30,468 bases of DNA from Bacteroidaceae bacterium (GTDB lineage Bacteria; Bacteroidota; Bacteroidia; Bacteroidales; Bacteroidaceae). The notes beneath the pieces are model-generated. The model saw only the letters and a list, made by a program, of their open reading frames with translations, did not search any database and was not told the origin of the DNA. The stretch covers positions 1 to 30,468 of the forward strand of contig JAEEOD010000226.1 in assembly GCA_016284115.1 (NCBI GenBank). The letters are read 5' to 3'. This document shows positions 7,909 through 15,298 of the stretch, in pieces (position 1 is the stretch's first letter; each line of letters begins with the position of its first letter). The position numbers were made by a program, and so were the translations under genes.

Positions 7909-9048
7909 TTATCGATTTGAGTACATTTGTTCGTAATAGTGTTGATAGTCACCACTCGTCACCTGCTCTACCCAGTCTTGATGGTTAAGGTACCATTCGA
8001 TGGTTTTCACTATGCCCACCTCAAAACTAGTCTCGGGATACCAACCCAATTCGTTCTTAATCTTCGTAGGATCGATAGCATAGCGCTGATCATGCCCTAA
8101 GCGGTCTTTAACAAATGATATCAAGTCGTTATTAATCCAATTGATATCAATCTGTCCGTCGGCACCTTTCACCTGCTTCTTCAGCACCTTTCGGTATTCT
8201 GGATTTTCTTCCATCATTTTACGAATAGTACTGATGGTGATTTTTACAATCTCAAGGTTAGTTTTCTCGTTGTGTCCACCCACATTATATACCTCACCCT
8301 CTCGACCGTTGCTCACCACCATATCAATCGCCTTGCAATGATCTTCTACATAGAGCCAATCGCGCACATTACTTCCGTCGCCATACACAGGCAGTTGCTT
8401 ACCTTCCAAGATATTCTTAATGATTAGCGGTATCAACTTCTCTGGGAAATGATAAGGGCCATAATTATTGCTGCAACGGGTAGTTGATACGGGCATCTTA
8501 TAGGTGTCGCGATAAGCCTGTACCACCATATCGGCAGAAGCCTTTGAAGCGCTGTAAGGACTATGCGGACAAATGGGTGTTGTCTCTATGAAGTAACCTT
8601 CTGTACCTAAAGCGCCATACACTTCATCGGTAGATACCTGATGGTAGCGCACCCCACTTTTCCAAGTTGGATAGCCATGCTCATCCTTGCCCGTCACCCA
8701 AGCCTTTCGAGCAGCATCCAGCAGGTTCTGTGTACCTAAAATATTGGTTTGCAAGAACAGTTGAGGGTTCTCAATACTACGGTCCACATGACTCTCAGCG
8801 GCAAAGTTTATCACATAGTCGAAATGATACTTATCAAACAAACTATCCACCAGCTTACGGTCACAGATGTCACCTTTCACAAAGAAGCAACGTTTATCAT
8901 CTATGTCGTTGGCGATGGTACCCAAATTACCTGCATATGTCAATGCATCCAGCACCACGAGACAGACATCTTCGTGCTTCTTCAACATATATTTCACAAA
9001 ATTAGAACCGATGAAACCTGCGGCTCCTGTAACAAGGTATGTTTTCAT
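7909..9048 (-). CDS. rfbB: dTDP-glucose 4,6-dehydratase
   Basis: RfbB (RmlB) turns dTDP-glucose into dTDP-4-keto-6-deoxyglucose, the second step toward dTDP-rhamnose and other deoxysugars for surface polysaccharide. The protein is a short-chain dehydrogenase: VTGAAGFIGSNF is the NAD-binding motif, STDEVYG holds the catalytic Thr-Asp-Glu, and YSASKAS supplies the Tyr and Lys. RCSNNYGPYHFPEKLIPL is also typical. At 379 residues it is slightly longer than the usual 340-360, with an insert around HDQRYAIDPTK and KQVKGADGQIDINW. Its ATG lies only 5 bp after the rfbA stop, so the two form an operon. rfbC and rfbD are not in the window. Confidence 0.95.
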   Translation of the reverse strand: MKTYLVTGAAGFIGSNFVKYMLKKHEDVCLVVLDALTYAGNLGTIANDIDDKRCFFVKGDICDRKLVDSLFDKYHFDYVINFAAESHVDRSIENPQLFLQTNILGTQNLLDAARKAWVTGKDEHGYPTWKSGVRYHQVSTDEVYGALGTEGYFIETTPICPHSPYSASKASADMVVQAYRDTYKMPVSTTRCSNNYGPYHFPEKLIPLIIKNILEGKQLPVYGDGSNVRDWLYVEDHCKAIDMVVSNGREGEVYNVGGHNEKTNLEIVKITISTIRKMMEENPEYRKVLKKQVKGADGQIDINWINNDLISFVKDRLGHDQRYAIDPTKIKNELGWYPETSFEVGIVKTIEWYLNHQDWVEQVTSGDYQHYYEQMYSNR

Positions 9049-9053
9049 AATGA

Positions 9054-9929
9054 TTAGGCTTTATGGTGTTCAGCGAGGTCAATTAAATACTGGCCATAGG
9101 CAGTTTTGCTAAGTTGCTCGCCTAAATCCTTGAGTTGCTGAGTATTGATCCAGCCGTTGCGCCAAGCAATTTCCTCGATACAGCTCACATACATACCTTG
9201 ACGATTCTGTATGGTAGCTACAAAGTTGGATGCATCCAACAGACTGTCGCTGCTACCAGTATCCAACCAAGCAAAGCCACGTCCAAACACCTCCACCTTG
9301 AGGGTTCCTTCTTGAAGATAAAGCTTATTGAGGTCGGTTATTTCATATTCGCCACGAGCTGATGGCTTCAACGATGCTGCCTTTTCTGTAACGGTGTTGT
9401 CATAGAAATACAAACCTGGCACTGCATAGTTGCTCTTTGGTTGAGCAGGCTTTTCTTCCAATGAAATCACATGGCCCTTAGCATCAAACTCTACCACACC
9501 GTAAGCACGAGGATCCTTCACATAGTAGCCAAAAATGCAGGCACCTTTATCAATCTTTACAGCACTCTTCAGCAACTGTCCAAACCCACGTCCATAAAAT
9601 AGGTTATCACCTAAAATAAGGCAACCAGCCTCACCATTTAGGAACTCAGCACCCAGCACAAACGCCTGTGCCAGGCCATTAGGTTTCTCCTGCACCTTAT
9701 ATTCAAATTTCATGCCCAACTCATCACCAGTACCCAGCAGGTCACGAAACATAGGCAGGTCACGAGGGGTAGAGATGACCAGCACTTCACGGATACCGGC
9801 AAGCATAAGCGTAGATAAAGGATAGTAAATCATAGGCTTGTCGTATACAGGCATAATCTGTTTGGAGATTGCCTTCGACAGCGGATAGAGACGGGTGGCA
9901 CTGCCACCTGCAAGAATGATTCCTTTCAT
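9054..9929 (-). CDS. rfbA: Glucose-1-phosphate thymidylyltransferase
   Basis: RfbA (RmlA) joins dTTP and glucose-1-phosphate to dTDP-glucose, the entry step of dTDP-sugar synthesis. The 291-residue length is normal. The nucleotide-binding motif reads LAGGSATRLYPL (about 6-17), with Ser-Ala where many homologues have Ser/Gly-Gly, followed by SKAISKQIMPVYDKPMIYYP. LGDNLFYG (metal and nucleotide site), EEKPAQPKSNYAVPGLYFYD and GRGFAWLDTG are also present. The product is the substrate of RfbB encoded 5 bp downstream. The cca gene ends 72 bp upstream on the same strand. I see no strong promoter in that gap, so co-transcription with cca is possible. Confidence 0.96.
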   Translation of the reverse strand: MKGIILAGGSATRLYPLSKAISKQIMPVYDKPMIYYPLSTLMLAGIREVLVISTPRDLPMFRDLLGTGDELGMKFEYKVQEKPNGLAQAFVLGAEFLNGEAGCLILGDNLFYGRGFGQLLKSAVKIDKGACIFGYYVKDPRAYGVVEFDAKGHVISLEEKPAQPKSNYAVPGLYFYDNTVTEKAASLKPSARGEYEITDLNKLYLQEGTLKVEVFGRGFAWLDTGSSDSLLDASNFVATIQNRQGMYVSCIEEIAWRNGWINTQQLKDLGEQLSKTAYGQYLIDLAEHHKA

Positions 9930-10001
9930 AAACCGTTAGTTTTTCTTATTAGCAAATGCAAATATCCGAAACTTTTAGGAAAAGTCAAAGCTTTTACTAC
10001 C

Positions 10002-11453
10002 TTATTTTATTTCTTGTGATGAGGAAACGGGCTGAAGTCCCATAGCTGCAGCTTTCCCTAACAAAAAGGCAATCTCTGCCTCACGACTGTCGGGAAGATT
10101 ATCATCCAAGATGGCATTCTTCAAAGCATCTTTCAGCACCCCTACCTCCGGACTGGGATGCAAGCCAAAAAGTTGCATAATCTCGTTACCATCCACCAAT
10201 GGTTGGAAGTTACGACGATGGTCTTTCTCCTTCAACTCCTCCATCTTCTGGCGCACCAACTGGAAATTGCGCAAATGTCGTTCTTTTTTCTCTTGGTTCT
10301 TACTGGTGATATCGGCCTCACAGAGCAACATCAAGTCATCTATATCCTCACCGGCTTCAAACATCATGCGACGCACAGCTGAGTCTGTCACTTCATCATC
10401 CACCATCGCAATGGGGCGCATATGTAAGCCAACCAACTTCTGCACATATTTCATCTTTTCGTTCAGTGGCAACTTCATCCGTTTAAATATCTGTGGCACC
10501 ATCTTCTCGCCTATGTAATTGTGATTATGGAAAGTCCACCCCACCCCAGGCTCCCAACGTTTGGTAGCAGGTTTGCCGATATCGTGCAACAAAGCAGCCC
10601 ATCGCAACCACAGGTTATCTGTATTCCGACTGATATTATCGAGCACCTCCAAAGTGTGGTAGAAATTGTCCTTGTGTCCACGTCCGTTGCGTGTTTCCAC
10701 TCCTTGCAACTTCACCAATTCCGGGAATATCAGTTGTAGCAATCCACAACGGTCTAACTCCACGAAACCTTTCGAAGGCGTTTTTGCCATCATGATCTTA
10801 TTCAATTCATCATTGATACGCTCTTTAGATATAATACTGATTCGCTCCCTGTTACGCTCCAATGACTCAAAGGTTTCATCATCGATAAAGAAGTTTAACT
10901 GAGTAGCAAATCGTACACAACGCATCATGCGTAAGGGGTCGTCACTGAATGTGATGTCAGGATCTAACGGCGTACGGATGGTACCCTCTTTCAGATCTTC
11001 CAAGCCATCGAACGGGTCCACCAACTCGCCAAACCTGTCGGTATTGAGGCATACTGCCAAGGCGTTTATGGTGAAGTCACGACGATTTTGATCATCCTGC
11101 AACGTCCCATCTTCCACAATGGGTTTACGAGAATCGTGGGTATAGGATTCCCTACGGGCACCCACAAACTCTATTTCCTGACCTTTGTATTTCACCTGTG
11201 CAGTACCGAAATTACGGAAAACAGACACATGGGCTCCCCTACCTAACCTTTGGCCCAATGCCTCAGCCATCGCAATGCCACTACCTACCACCACCACATC
11301 AATGTCGGTCGATGGGCGTTCCAGAAACAGATCACGAACATAACCACCCACTACATAGCACTCCAAGTGCAGTTCGTCGGCTGTCTGCTGAATCTGCTGG
11401 AAAATCTTTCCCGCAAATTTCTCTTTCAGTTCTTCAGTTGTCAGGTGTATCAT
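10002..11453 (-). CDS. cca: tRNA CCA-adding enzyme / poly(A) polymerase family with HD domain
   Basis: The enzyme adds or repairs the CCA end of tRNAs. The nucleotidyltransferase motif is clear: YVVGGYVRDLFLERPSTDID, with the catalytic Asp pair in DIDVVV, followed by RRDFTINAL and the substrate segment DPLRMMRCVRFA. A C-terminal HD domain has LLHDIGKP with upstream H residues. I chose the ATG at 11453 (MIHLTTEELKEKF). An in-frame ATG at 11468 would sit only a few bases after the predicted transcription start. The length is 483 residues. The tRNA-Thr in this window has no encoded CCA, so this activity is needed. Poly(A) polymerase activity cannot be excluded from sequence alone. Confidence 0.92.
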   Translation of the reverse strand: MIHLTTEELKEKFAGKIFQQIQQTADELHLECYVVGGYVRDLFLERPSTDIDVVVVGSGIAMAEALGQRLGRGAHVSVFRNFGTAQVKYKGQEIEFVGARRESYTHDSRKPIVEDGTLQDDQNRRDFTINALAVCLNTDRFGELVDPFDGLEDLKEGTIRTPLDPDITFSDDPLRMMRCVRFATQLNFFIDDETFESLERNRERISIISKERINDELNKIMMAKTPSKGFVELDRCGLLQLIFPELVKLQGVETRNGRGHKDNFYHTLEVLDNISRNTDNLWLRWAALLHDIGKPATKRWEPGVGWTFHNHNYIGEKMVPQIFKRMKLPLNEKMKYVQKLVGLHMRPIAMVDDEVTDSAVRRMMFEAGEDIDDLMLLCEADITSKNQEKKERHLRNFQLVRQKMEELKEKDHRRNFQPLVDGNEIMQLFGLHPSPEVGVLKDALKNAILDDNLPDSREAEIAFLLGKAAAMGLQPVSSSQEIK

Positions 11454-11478
11454 TGTACAAAAGACCATTAACGGGGTG

Positions 11479-11510
11479 CGAAGTTACGAAAATATTTCTA
11501 TCTTTGCAAC
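11479..11510 (-). promoter_or_regulatory. Putative cca promoter, overlapping the divergent one
   Basis: On the minus strand GTTG (11507-11510), 20 nt, TAACTTCG (11479-11486) is a weak match to the Bacteroidetes pattern. The transcript would start near 11473, which argues for the ATG at 11453 rather than 11468. Confidence 0.35.
11499..11506 (+). promoter_or_regulatory. Putative -7 box of the lipoprotein gene
   Basis: TATCTTTG matches TAnnTTTG and lies 25 bp before the ATG at 11532. No TTTG is found at the -33 position. Confidence 0.5.
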
Positions 11511-11531
11511 AGATTCTTAAATACTACTGAT

Positions 11532-12386
11532 ATGAAAAGACTTTTATTGCCACTTATAGCATGTGTGATAGCCATTGGCAGCCTCATCGGTTGCAACGAT
11601 ATAGAGAAGCAAGCCGACATGAAATTGCAAGAGGCCAAAGTTGCTTTCCAACAAGGTAATCTCGAGATGGCTAAGCAACTCATCGACAGTATCAAGATAC
11701 TATTCCCCAAGGCGTTCGACACCCGCAGGGCAAGCTTGGCTTTGCAAAGGGAGGTGGAACTGGCAGAACAGCACCAACTGGTGGATACCATCGATGTCAA
11801 ACTGGCGGAAACACAACAGGCTGTTGAAGTTATTAAGGATAAGTTCGTATTGGAAAAAGACGAACAATACCAACGTGTCGGTAACTATTTCGACAAGTCG
11901 CAGACGGTAGAGAAGAATATACATCGTTCTTTTTTGCGCTTTCAGGTAAGCGAGGAAGGCAAGTTGAGCATGACCTCCACCTATTGCGGTGCAGGTAACA
12001 TCCACCATACGGCAGTAAAGGTAACAGCACCTGATGGCTCATCGGCACAGACACCTAACTCGAAGGACAGTTACGAAACTTCTGACTTGGGTGAACAGAT
12101 TGAGAAAGCTGATTATAAATATGGAGAAGATGGTGGTGTGATTGACTTCATTGCTGCTCATCAGGATGAGAACCTGAAGGTGCAGTTCGTTGGTGACCGT
12201 AGTTTCAATACCTCTATGACGGCTGCTGACCGCAAAGCTGCTGCCAATATCCGCGAACTGGCTACCTTATTAAATAGCATCACCGAACTAAACAAAGCGA
12301 AGGAGGAGGCACAACTCAAAATACGCTACATCGAAAAGCGTATTGCCGATAAGGCAGCTGAGGAAGCCGAAGCTCCTCTAAAATAA
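11532..12386 (+). CDS. Uncharacterised lipoprotein with coiled-coil segments
   Basis: The first 21 residues are a lipoprotein signal peptide with lipobox IGC, so the mature protein would be anchored at Cys21 in an envelope membrane. Residues about 27-125 are charged and helical (KQADMKLQEAKVAFQQGN, MAKQLIDSIK), similar in style to short tetratricopeptide or coiled-coil regions. A middle domain of about 130-235 looks beta-rich (SFLRFQVSEEGKLSMTSTYCG, KVTAPDGSS). The end, about 240-284, is again a charged helix (KAKEEAQLKIRYIEKRIADK). I do not recognise a named family beyond conserved Bacteroidales proteins. It stands alone between its promoter and a strong terminator, so the context says nothing about its role. 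Confidence 0.8.
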   Translation: MKRLLLPLIACVIAIGSLIGCNDIEKQADMKLQEAKVAFQQGNLEMAKQLIDSIKILFPKAFDTRRASLALQREVELAEQHQLVDTIDVKLAETQQAVEVIKDKFVLEKDEQYQRVGNYFDKSQTVEKNIHRSFLRFQVSEEGKLSMTSTYCGAGNIHHTAVKVTAPDGSSAQTPNSKDSYETSDLGEQIEKADYKYGEDGGVIDFIAAHQDENLKVQFVGDRSFNTSMTAADRKAAANIRELATLLNSITELNKAKEEAQLKIRYIEKRIADKAAEEAEAPLK

Positions 12387-12438
12387 GCATAAAGAAATCC
12401 CGATGAAGTTATTTTCACCGGGATTTCTTTATGCTTAT
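12383..12438. terminator. 20-bp perfect inverted repeat, bidirectional terminator
   Basis: The arms 12383-12402 and 12419-12438 are perfect 20-bp reverse complements around a 16-nt loop. The left arm contains the stop codon of the lipoprotein gene. It separates two convergent genes and ends 9 bp before the minus-strand stop at 12448. A core of CCCG/CGGG flanked by A/T runs would work in both directions. Confidence 0.8.
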
Positions 12439-12447
12439 TCAAAAAAT

Positions 12448-13332
12448 TTATTGCAATTTCTGCACCTGTTCTGCTGCCATGAGGCAAGGTTCGCTATTAC
12501 AGTTGCCAATAGATTTCCAAGCATGACGCACTGCTTCAAGGTACTGCTTGCGGTTCAATAGGCCATTGTTTAGGCCCCAAGCCAAAGCATAACAAATATA
12601 GCTTTCAGTATCGGTATCAACACTGCGAGAGGTAGGATCCAGCAAACTGTTTTTCCAAAGTCCATTAGGCTGTTGCAACTCGACAAAGCGGCTAGCTATT
12701 TCACGATAGAGTTGCTCATCGGCAGCTGAACGCTGACTTTGCATTTTCTTCACCAAGCCTACAAGGAATAAAGCATTGTCAACAGTGCTATAGTCACCTG
12801 CTCCATTATCGAACAAACGCTCTGTCTTATTATACAACTCACTGTAGTGAGCCGTATAAGAGTTGAACACCCTGTCCATATCGGTCACATTACCTACCGA
12901 ACGAGTAGTTGCATCGCCCTGACTACGTAGTCGGGTAACATTATGCATACGCTCATCACTAGAGACGCGCACCTGACGGCGGTTAACCGTACTCACCTCG
13001 TCTGAAGTTACCGCATTGCCGTTTAATGCCATCGGCTCAACAGAACGTTGTGCCTGACTACGGTTGATGTTTCTTACTTGTATAGGAGTTCCTTCGCTCT
13101 TTGTTTCTTCAGTTTTGGATACTGGAGCAGAGGCTTGGGCTATTTTAGATGATGTTTGTGTTGCAGGGTTGGATGTGACTGAAGGAATTGACGCGGAAGA
13201 CTCTACTTTTGCAGCTACTTTTTGGACTGGTTTCTCAGTCTGCATGCGCTCCTGCTTAGCTGGTACTGAGGTAGCTTCTTCAGAAGCCTCAACTTCTTCC
13301 TCTGCGTTCTCAGGTGTCGCGATGGATAACAT
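12448..13332 (-). CDS. C-terminal part of the split sigma-linked membrane protein, with GH88/105-like tail
   Basis: This frame directly continues that of the 98-residue protein at 13345-13641 after one stop codon and four sense codons. It therefore looks like the second part of one gene. The first possible internal start is the ATG at 13332. Residues about 1-150 are low-complexity, rich in Ser, Thr, Glu and Val, as expected for a flexible extracytoplasmic linker. The last 130 residues are helical; PNGLWKNSLLDP, SYICYALAWGLNNG and YLEAVRHAWKSI resemble the end of GH88/GH105 unsaturated uronyl hydrolase barrels. Too little of the barrel is present for a full enzyme. Two Cys near the end (GNCNSEPC) could pair. 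Without its N-terminal part this product would lack a membrane anchor or signal. Confidence 0.6.
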   Translation of the reverse strand: MLSIATPENAEEEVEASEEATSVPAKQERMQTEKPVQKVAAKVESSASIPSVTSNPATQTSSKIAQASAPVSKTEETKSEGTPIQVRNINRSQAQRSVEPMALNGNAVTSDEVSTVNRRQVRVSSDERMHNVTRLRSQGDATTRSVGNVTDMDRVFNSYTAHYSELYNKTERLFDNGAGDYSTVDNALFLVGLVKKMQSQRSAADEQLYREIASRFVELQQPNGLWKNSLLDPTSRSVDTDTESYICYALAWGLNNGLLNRKQYLEAVRHAWKSIGNCNSEPCLMAAEQVQKLQ

Positions 13333-13344
13333 AGGAGCTTGCGT

Positions 13345-13641
13345 TTACATTTGAGCCACCTGTGCCACAGGAGATTCAACGCTTGGCACTTGAGGTGCCT
13401 TGTCGGATGTCAGGAACCAAATTCCTGCACCAGCTATGAGCACCACCACAGCCGCAGCTGCCACTACCCTCCATGTACGAAAGGGAATGACCTTGGCTTT
13501 AGAGGCTTCTACCTGACCAAACGGGACATTAGTTTGCAAATCGGCCTGCAGTCGCTCCCAGCCATTCACAGGAACTTCCTCTTCGAAATCCTCGAGACAG
13601 TCCTTCCATTGCTTCAGCCATATGTCATCTTGTTGTTTCAT
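13345..13641 (-). CDS. Sigma-linked single-pass membrane protein, truncated by an in-frame stop
   Basis: The start lies 6 bp after the stop of the ECF sigma gene, so they are co-transcribed. The cytoplasmic part (about 1-53) begins MKQQDDIWLKQWKDCLEDFE and contains VNGWERLQADL, a layout common in Bacteroidetes proteins encoded next to ECF sigma factors. One transmembrane helix follows (about 57-76, VVAAAAVVVLIAGAGIWFL). The frame stops at TAA 13345-13347 just after ...VAQVAQM, then continues open for 298 more codons. A CAA to TAA change would explain the break. The protein could still bind the sigma factor through its N-terminus, which is inferred from position only. A sequencing error is the main alternative. 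Confidence 0.65.
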   Translation of the reverse strand: MKQQDDIWLKQWKDCLEDFEEEVPVNGWERLQADLQTNVPFGQVEASKAKVIPFRTWRVVAAAAVVVLIAGAGIWFLTSDKAPQVPSVESPVAQVAQM

Positions 13642-13647
13642 ATCATT

Positions 13648-14247
13648 TTATCCATTAAGTCTTCTCCATTCATTCACTCGCTCCTTCAGTATGGCTCGTG
13701 CCCTTACCAACTGCGATGCTGACGACTTGTTGTTGATGCCAAGTTCCTTGCCAATCTCAATATGATTTTTCCCTTCAAACACGTGCATATTAAACACAGC
13801 ACGATAACCAGGGGGCAATTCCTCGATGAATTGCATCAGCACTTTCTTGGGAATGGTTTCGATGTCTGGTCCTTCATCAGGCCTATCAACATCGTCACGC
13901 AGTTCAGCAGTATTCTCCAGTTCTATCGACTGGCTCATCACATCGTTCTTACGGAGACGTTGCAATGCCAGGTTCGCCATCACGCGGGCCATCCAAGCGG
14001 GCAAGGTACCTTCACCCTGCCATTCAAACTTGTCGAACGATCCATAGAGTTTGATGTATCCGTCGTGCAGCAAGTCCTCAGCCTCCTCACGATTACCCAT
14101 GTATCGCATACAGATGGCCATCATCTTGCCGGCATAGCGTTCGTAGAGTTGTCTGCGGGCTGCATCATCGCCTCGCCTACACCCTTCCACCAACTCTTGC
14201 TCGGTGAGAGTCTGCTTTCCCAGTCGCCTTACACCTCTTAAATCCAT
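13648..14247 (-). CDS. ECF-type RNA polymerase sigma factor
   Basis: The 199-residue protein has the two domains of extracytoplasmic-function sigma factors. Sigma region 2 spans about 20-90, with LYERYAGKMMAICMRYMGN and AEDLLHDGYIKLY, which binds the -10 region and core polymerase. Region 4 spans about 130-190, with LPPGYRAVFNMHVFEGKNH, IEIGKELGI and the helix-turn-helix end SSASQLVRARAILKE. The segment between them is acidic. It would switch on a set of envelope or sugar-use genes, but which ones cannot be told. It is followed by the split membrane protein 6 bp later, the usual position for an anti-sigma or sensor partner. A good promoter is found at 14288-14318. Confidence 0.92.
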   Translation of the reverse strand: MDLRGVRRLGKQTLTEQELVEGCRRGDDAARRQLYERYAGKMMAICMRYMGNREEAEDLLHDGYIKLYGSFDKFEWQGEGTLPAWMARVMANLALQRLRKNDVMSQSIELENTAELRDDVDRPDEGPDIETIPKKVLMQFIEELPPGYRAVFNMHVFEGKNHIEIGKELGINNKSSASQLVRARAILKERVNEWRRLNG

Positions 14248-14287
14248 AATTTAGAACACTACTGCGTGCTTTTAGAAAACTTTTTTG

Positions 14288-14318
14288 CAAAAATAGTGCA
14301 AGTATTAGACAGAACAAA
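14288..14318 (-). promoter_or_regulatory. Promoter of the sigma factor operon
   Basis: On the minus strand TTTG (14315-14318), 19 nt, TATTTTTG (14288-14295) is a full match to the Bacteroidetes housekeeping promoter. It lies about 40 bp before the sigma start. The operon is therefore probably expressed by the primary sigma factor rather than only by autoregulation. Confidence 0.7.
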
Positions 14319-14436
14319 ATAAACGCGTTTATTTTTTTGTTAACACGAAGCCTATTTTATCTAATAATAAGTGTTTTTCCTTATTAAAAAAAGCGTACCT
14401 GCTATTTTCTTACTTCCTCCTTATATATTATTAAAG

Positions 14437-14467
14437 AAGGGGGAGCCTTCTGATAAGGCTCTCCCTT
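14437..14467 (-). terminator. Terminator after aqpZ
   Basis: AAGGGGGAGCCTT (14437-14449) and AAGGCTCTCCCTT (14455-14467) form a 13-bp stem with one G-T pair and a 5-nt loop. The minus-strand tail is TTTAATAATATA. The rest of the 14248-14494 gap holds the sigma promoter and AT-rich sequence only. Confidence 0.8.
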
Positions 14468-14494
14468 CAGCAAAATCTATCAATTCAAAACTTA

Positions 14495-15169
14495 TTACTT
14501 CTCCTCTGGTTTGATAATCTTACAGATGAAAGCAGCGATTGCGCCACCTACCAATGGACCAACGATGAATACCCATAGGTCAGCCAAAGCCTTACCACCC
14601 TGGAACAGAGCAGGACCGATAGAACGAGCTGGGTTCACTGAAGTACCGGTGAAGTGGATACCTACAAGGTGAATCAAAATCAGTGATAAACCAATTGCCA
14701 AACCAGCGAAATTGTTGGTAGCACCATTGGTTTTAGAAGTAGCTCCTAAAACTACCAATACGAAGAGAGCAGTGAGTACGATTTCCACAATCAGGCCATT
14801 GGTAGCGCCATAAGTACAAGCGTTAGCACCCGTAGCGGTGGTAATTACAGCAGCAGGATCTGTAGCCACGATACCAGCCAGAACAGCAGCAGCCAAGATA
14901 GCGCCGATTACCTGGAATACCATATACATACCGCAATCCTTAGCACTGATGCCGCCATTGAGATAAACACCCAAGGTGATAGCAGGATTGATGTGGCAAC
15001 CAGAGATACCACCAATGGTATAAGCCATAGCCACAACAGCCAGACCAAAAGCGATAGCAGTACCAACAATTGATGCGGTGTCTTGGCCGCAACCCAGAGC
15101 CACAGCTGCGCCGCAACCCAAGAATGTAAGTACGAATGTACCCACTAATTCAGCTAAATACTTTTTCAT
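14495..15169 (-). CDS. aqpZ: Aquaporin Z-type water channel
   Basis: This is a major intrinsic protein of the inner membrane that lets water pass along its osmotic gradient. The 224-residue length fits AqpZ. Both half-helix signatures are present: HINPA (about 59-63) and SVNPARS in the second half. Six hydrophobic segments alternate around them. The His in LILIHLVGIHFTGTSVNPARS and the Arg after the second NPA fit the narrow water-selective filter of AqpZ. The end (GPALFQGGKALADLWVF, GPLVGG) also matches the E. coli protein. It has its own likely promoter (15212-15243) and terminator, so it is probably a single-gene unit. Confidence 0.95.
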   Translation of the reverse strand: MKKYLAELVGTFVLTFLGCGAAVALGCGQDTASIVGTAIAFGLAVVAMAYTIGGISGCHINPAITLGVYLNGGISAKDCGMYMVFQVIGAILAAAVLAGIVATDPAAVITTATGANACTYGATNGLIVEIVLTALFVLVVLGATSKTNGATNNFAGLAIGLSLILIHLVGIHFTGTSVNPARSIGPALFQGGKALADLWVFIVGPLVGGAIAAFICKIIKPEEK

Positions 15170-15211
15170 AACTACATATAGTTTTAAAGATGAAACATCA
15201 AATCAGCACAT

Positions 15212-15243
15212 CAAATTTCAGCATTTATTTTTATATAAGCAAA
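15212..15243 (-). promoter_or_regulatory. Putative aqpZ promoter
   Basis: On the minus strand TTTG (15240-15243), 20 nt, GAAATTTG (15212-15219) resembles TTTG-N20-TAnnTTTG with the first two -7 bases changed. It lies about 42 bp before the aqpZ start. Confidence 0.45.
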
Positions 15244-15253
15244 TATTTTATGA

Positions 15254-15292
15254 AAAAAACAGAAAGGATGTGCCAAATTTGGCACATCCTTT
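15254..15292 (-). terminator. Terminator after the GH13 gene (30-bp palindrome)
   Basis: Positions 15263-15292 are a perfect 30-bp palindrome: AAAGGATGTGCC, centre AAATTT, GGCACATCCTTT. On the minus strand it is followed by CTG and seven T. It lies 6 bp after the GH13 stop codon. Confidence 0.9.
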
Positions 15293-15298
15293 AAGAAC

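Noticed and set aside
13762..14241. Plus-strand open frame of 159 codons opposite the ECF sigma gene
   Set aside because: The sigma factor is well supported on the minus strand. The opposite frame is a shadow without domain features.
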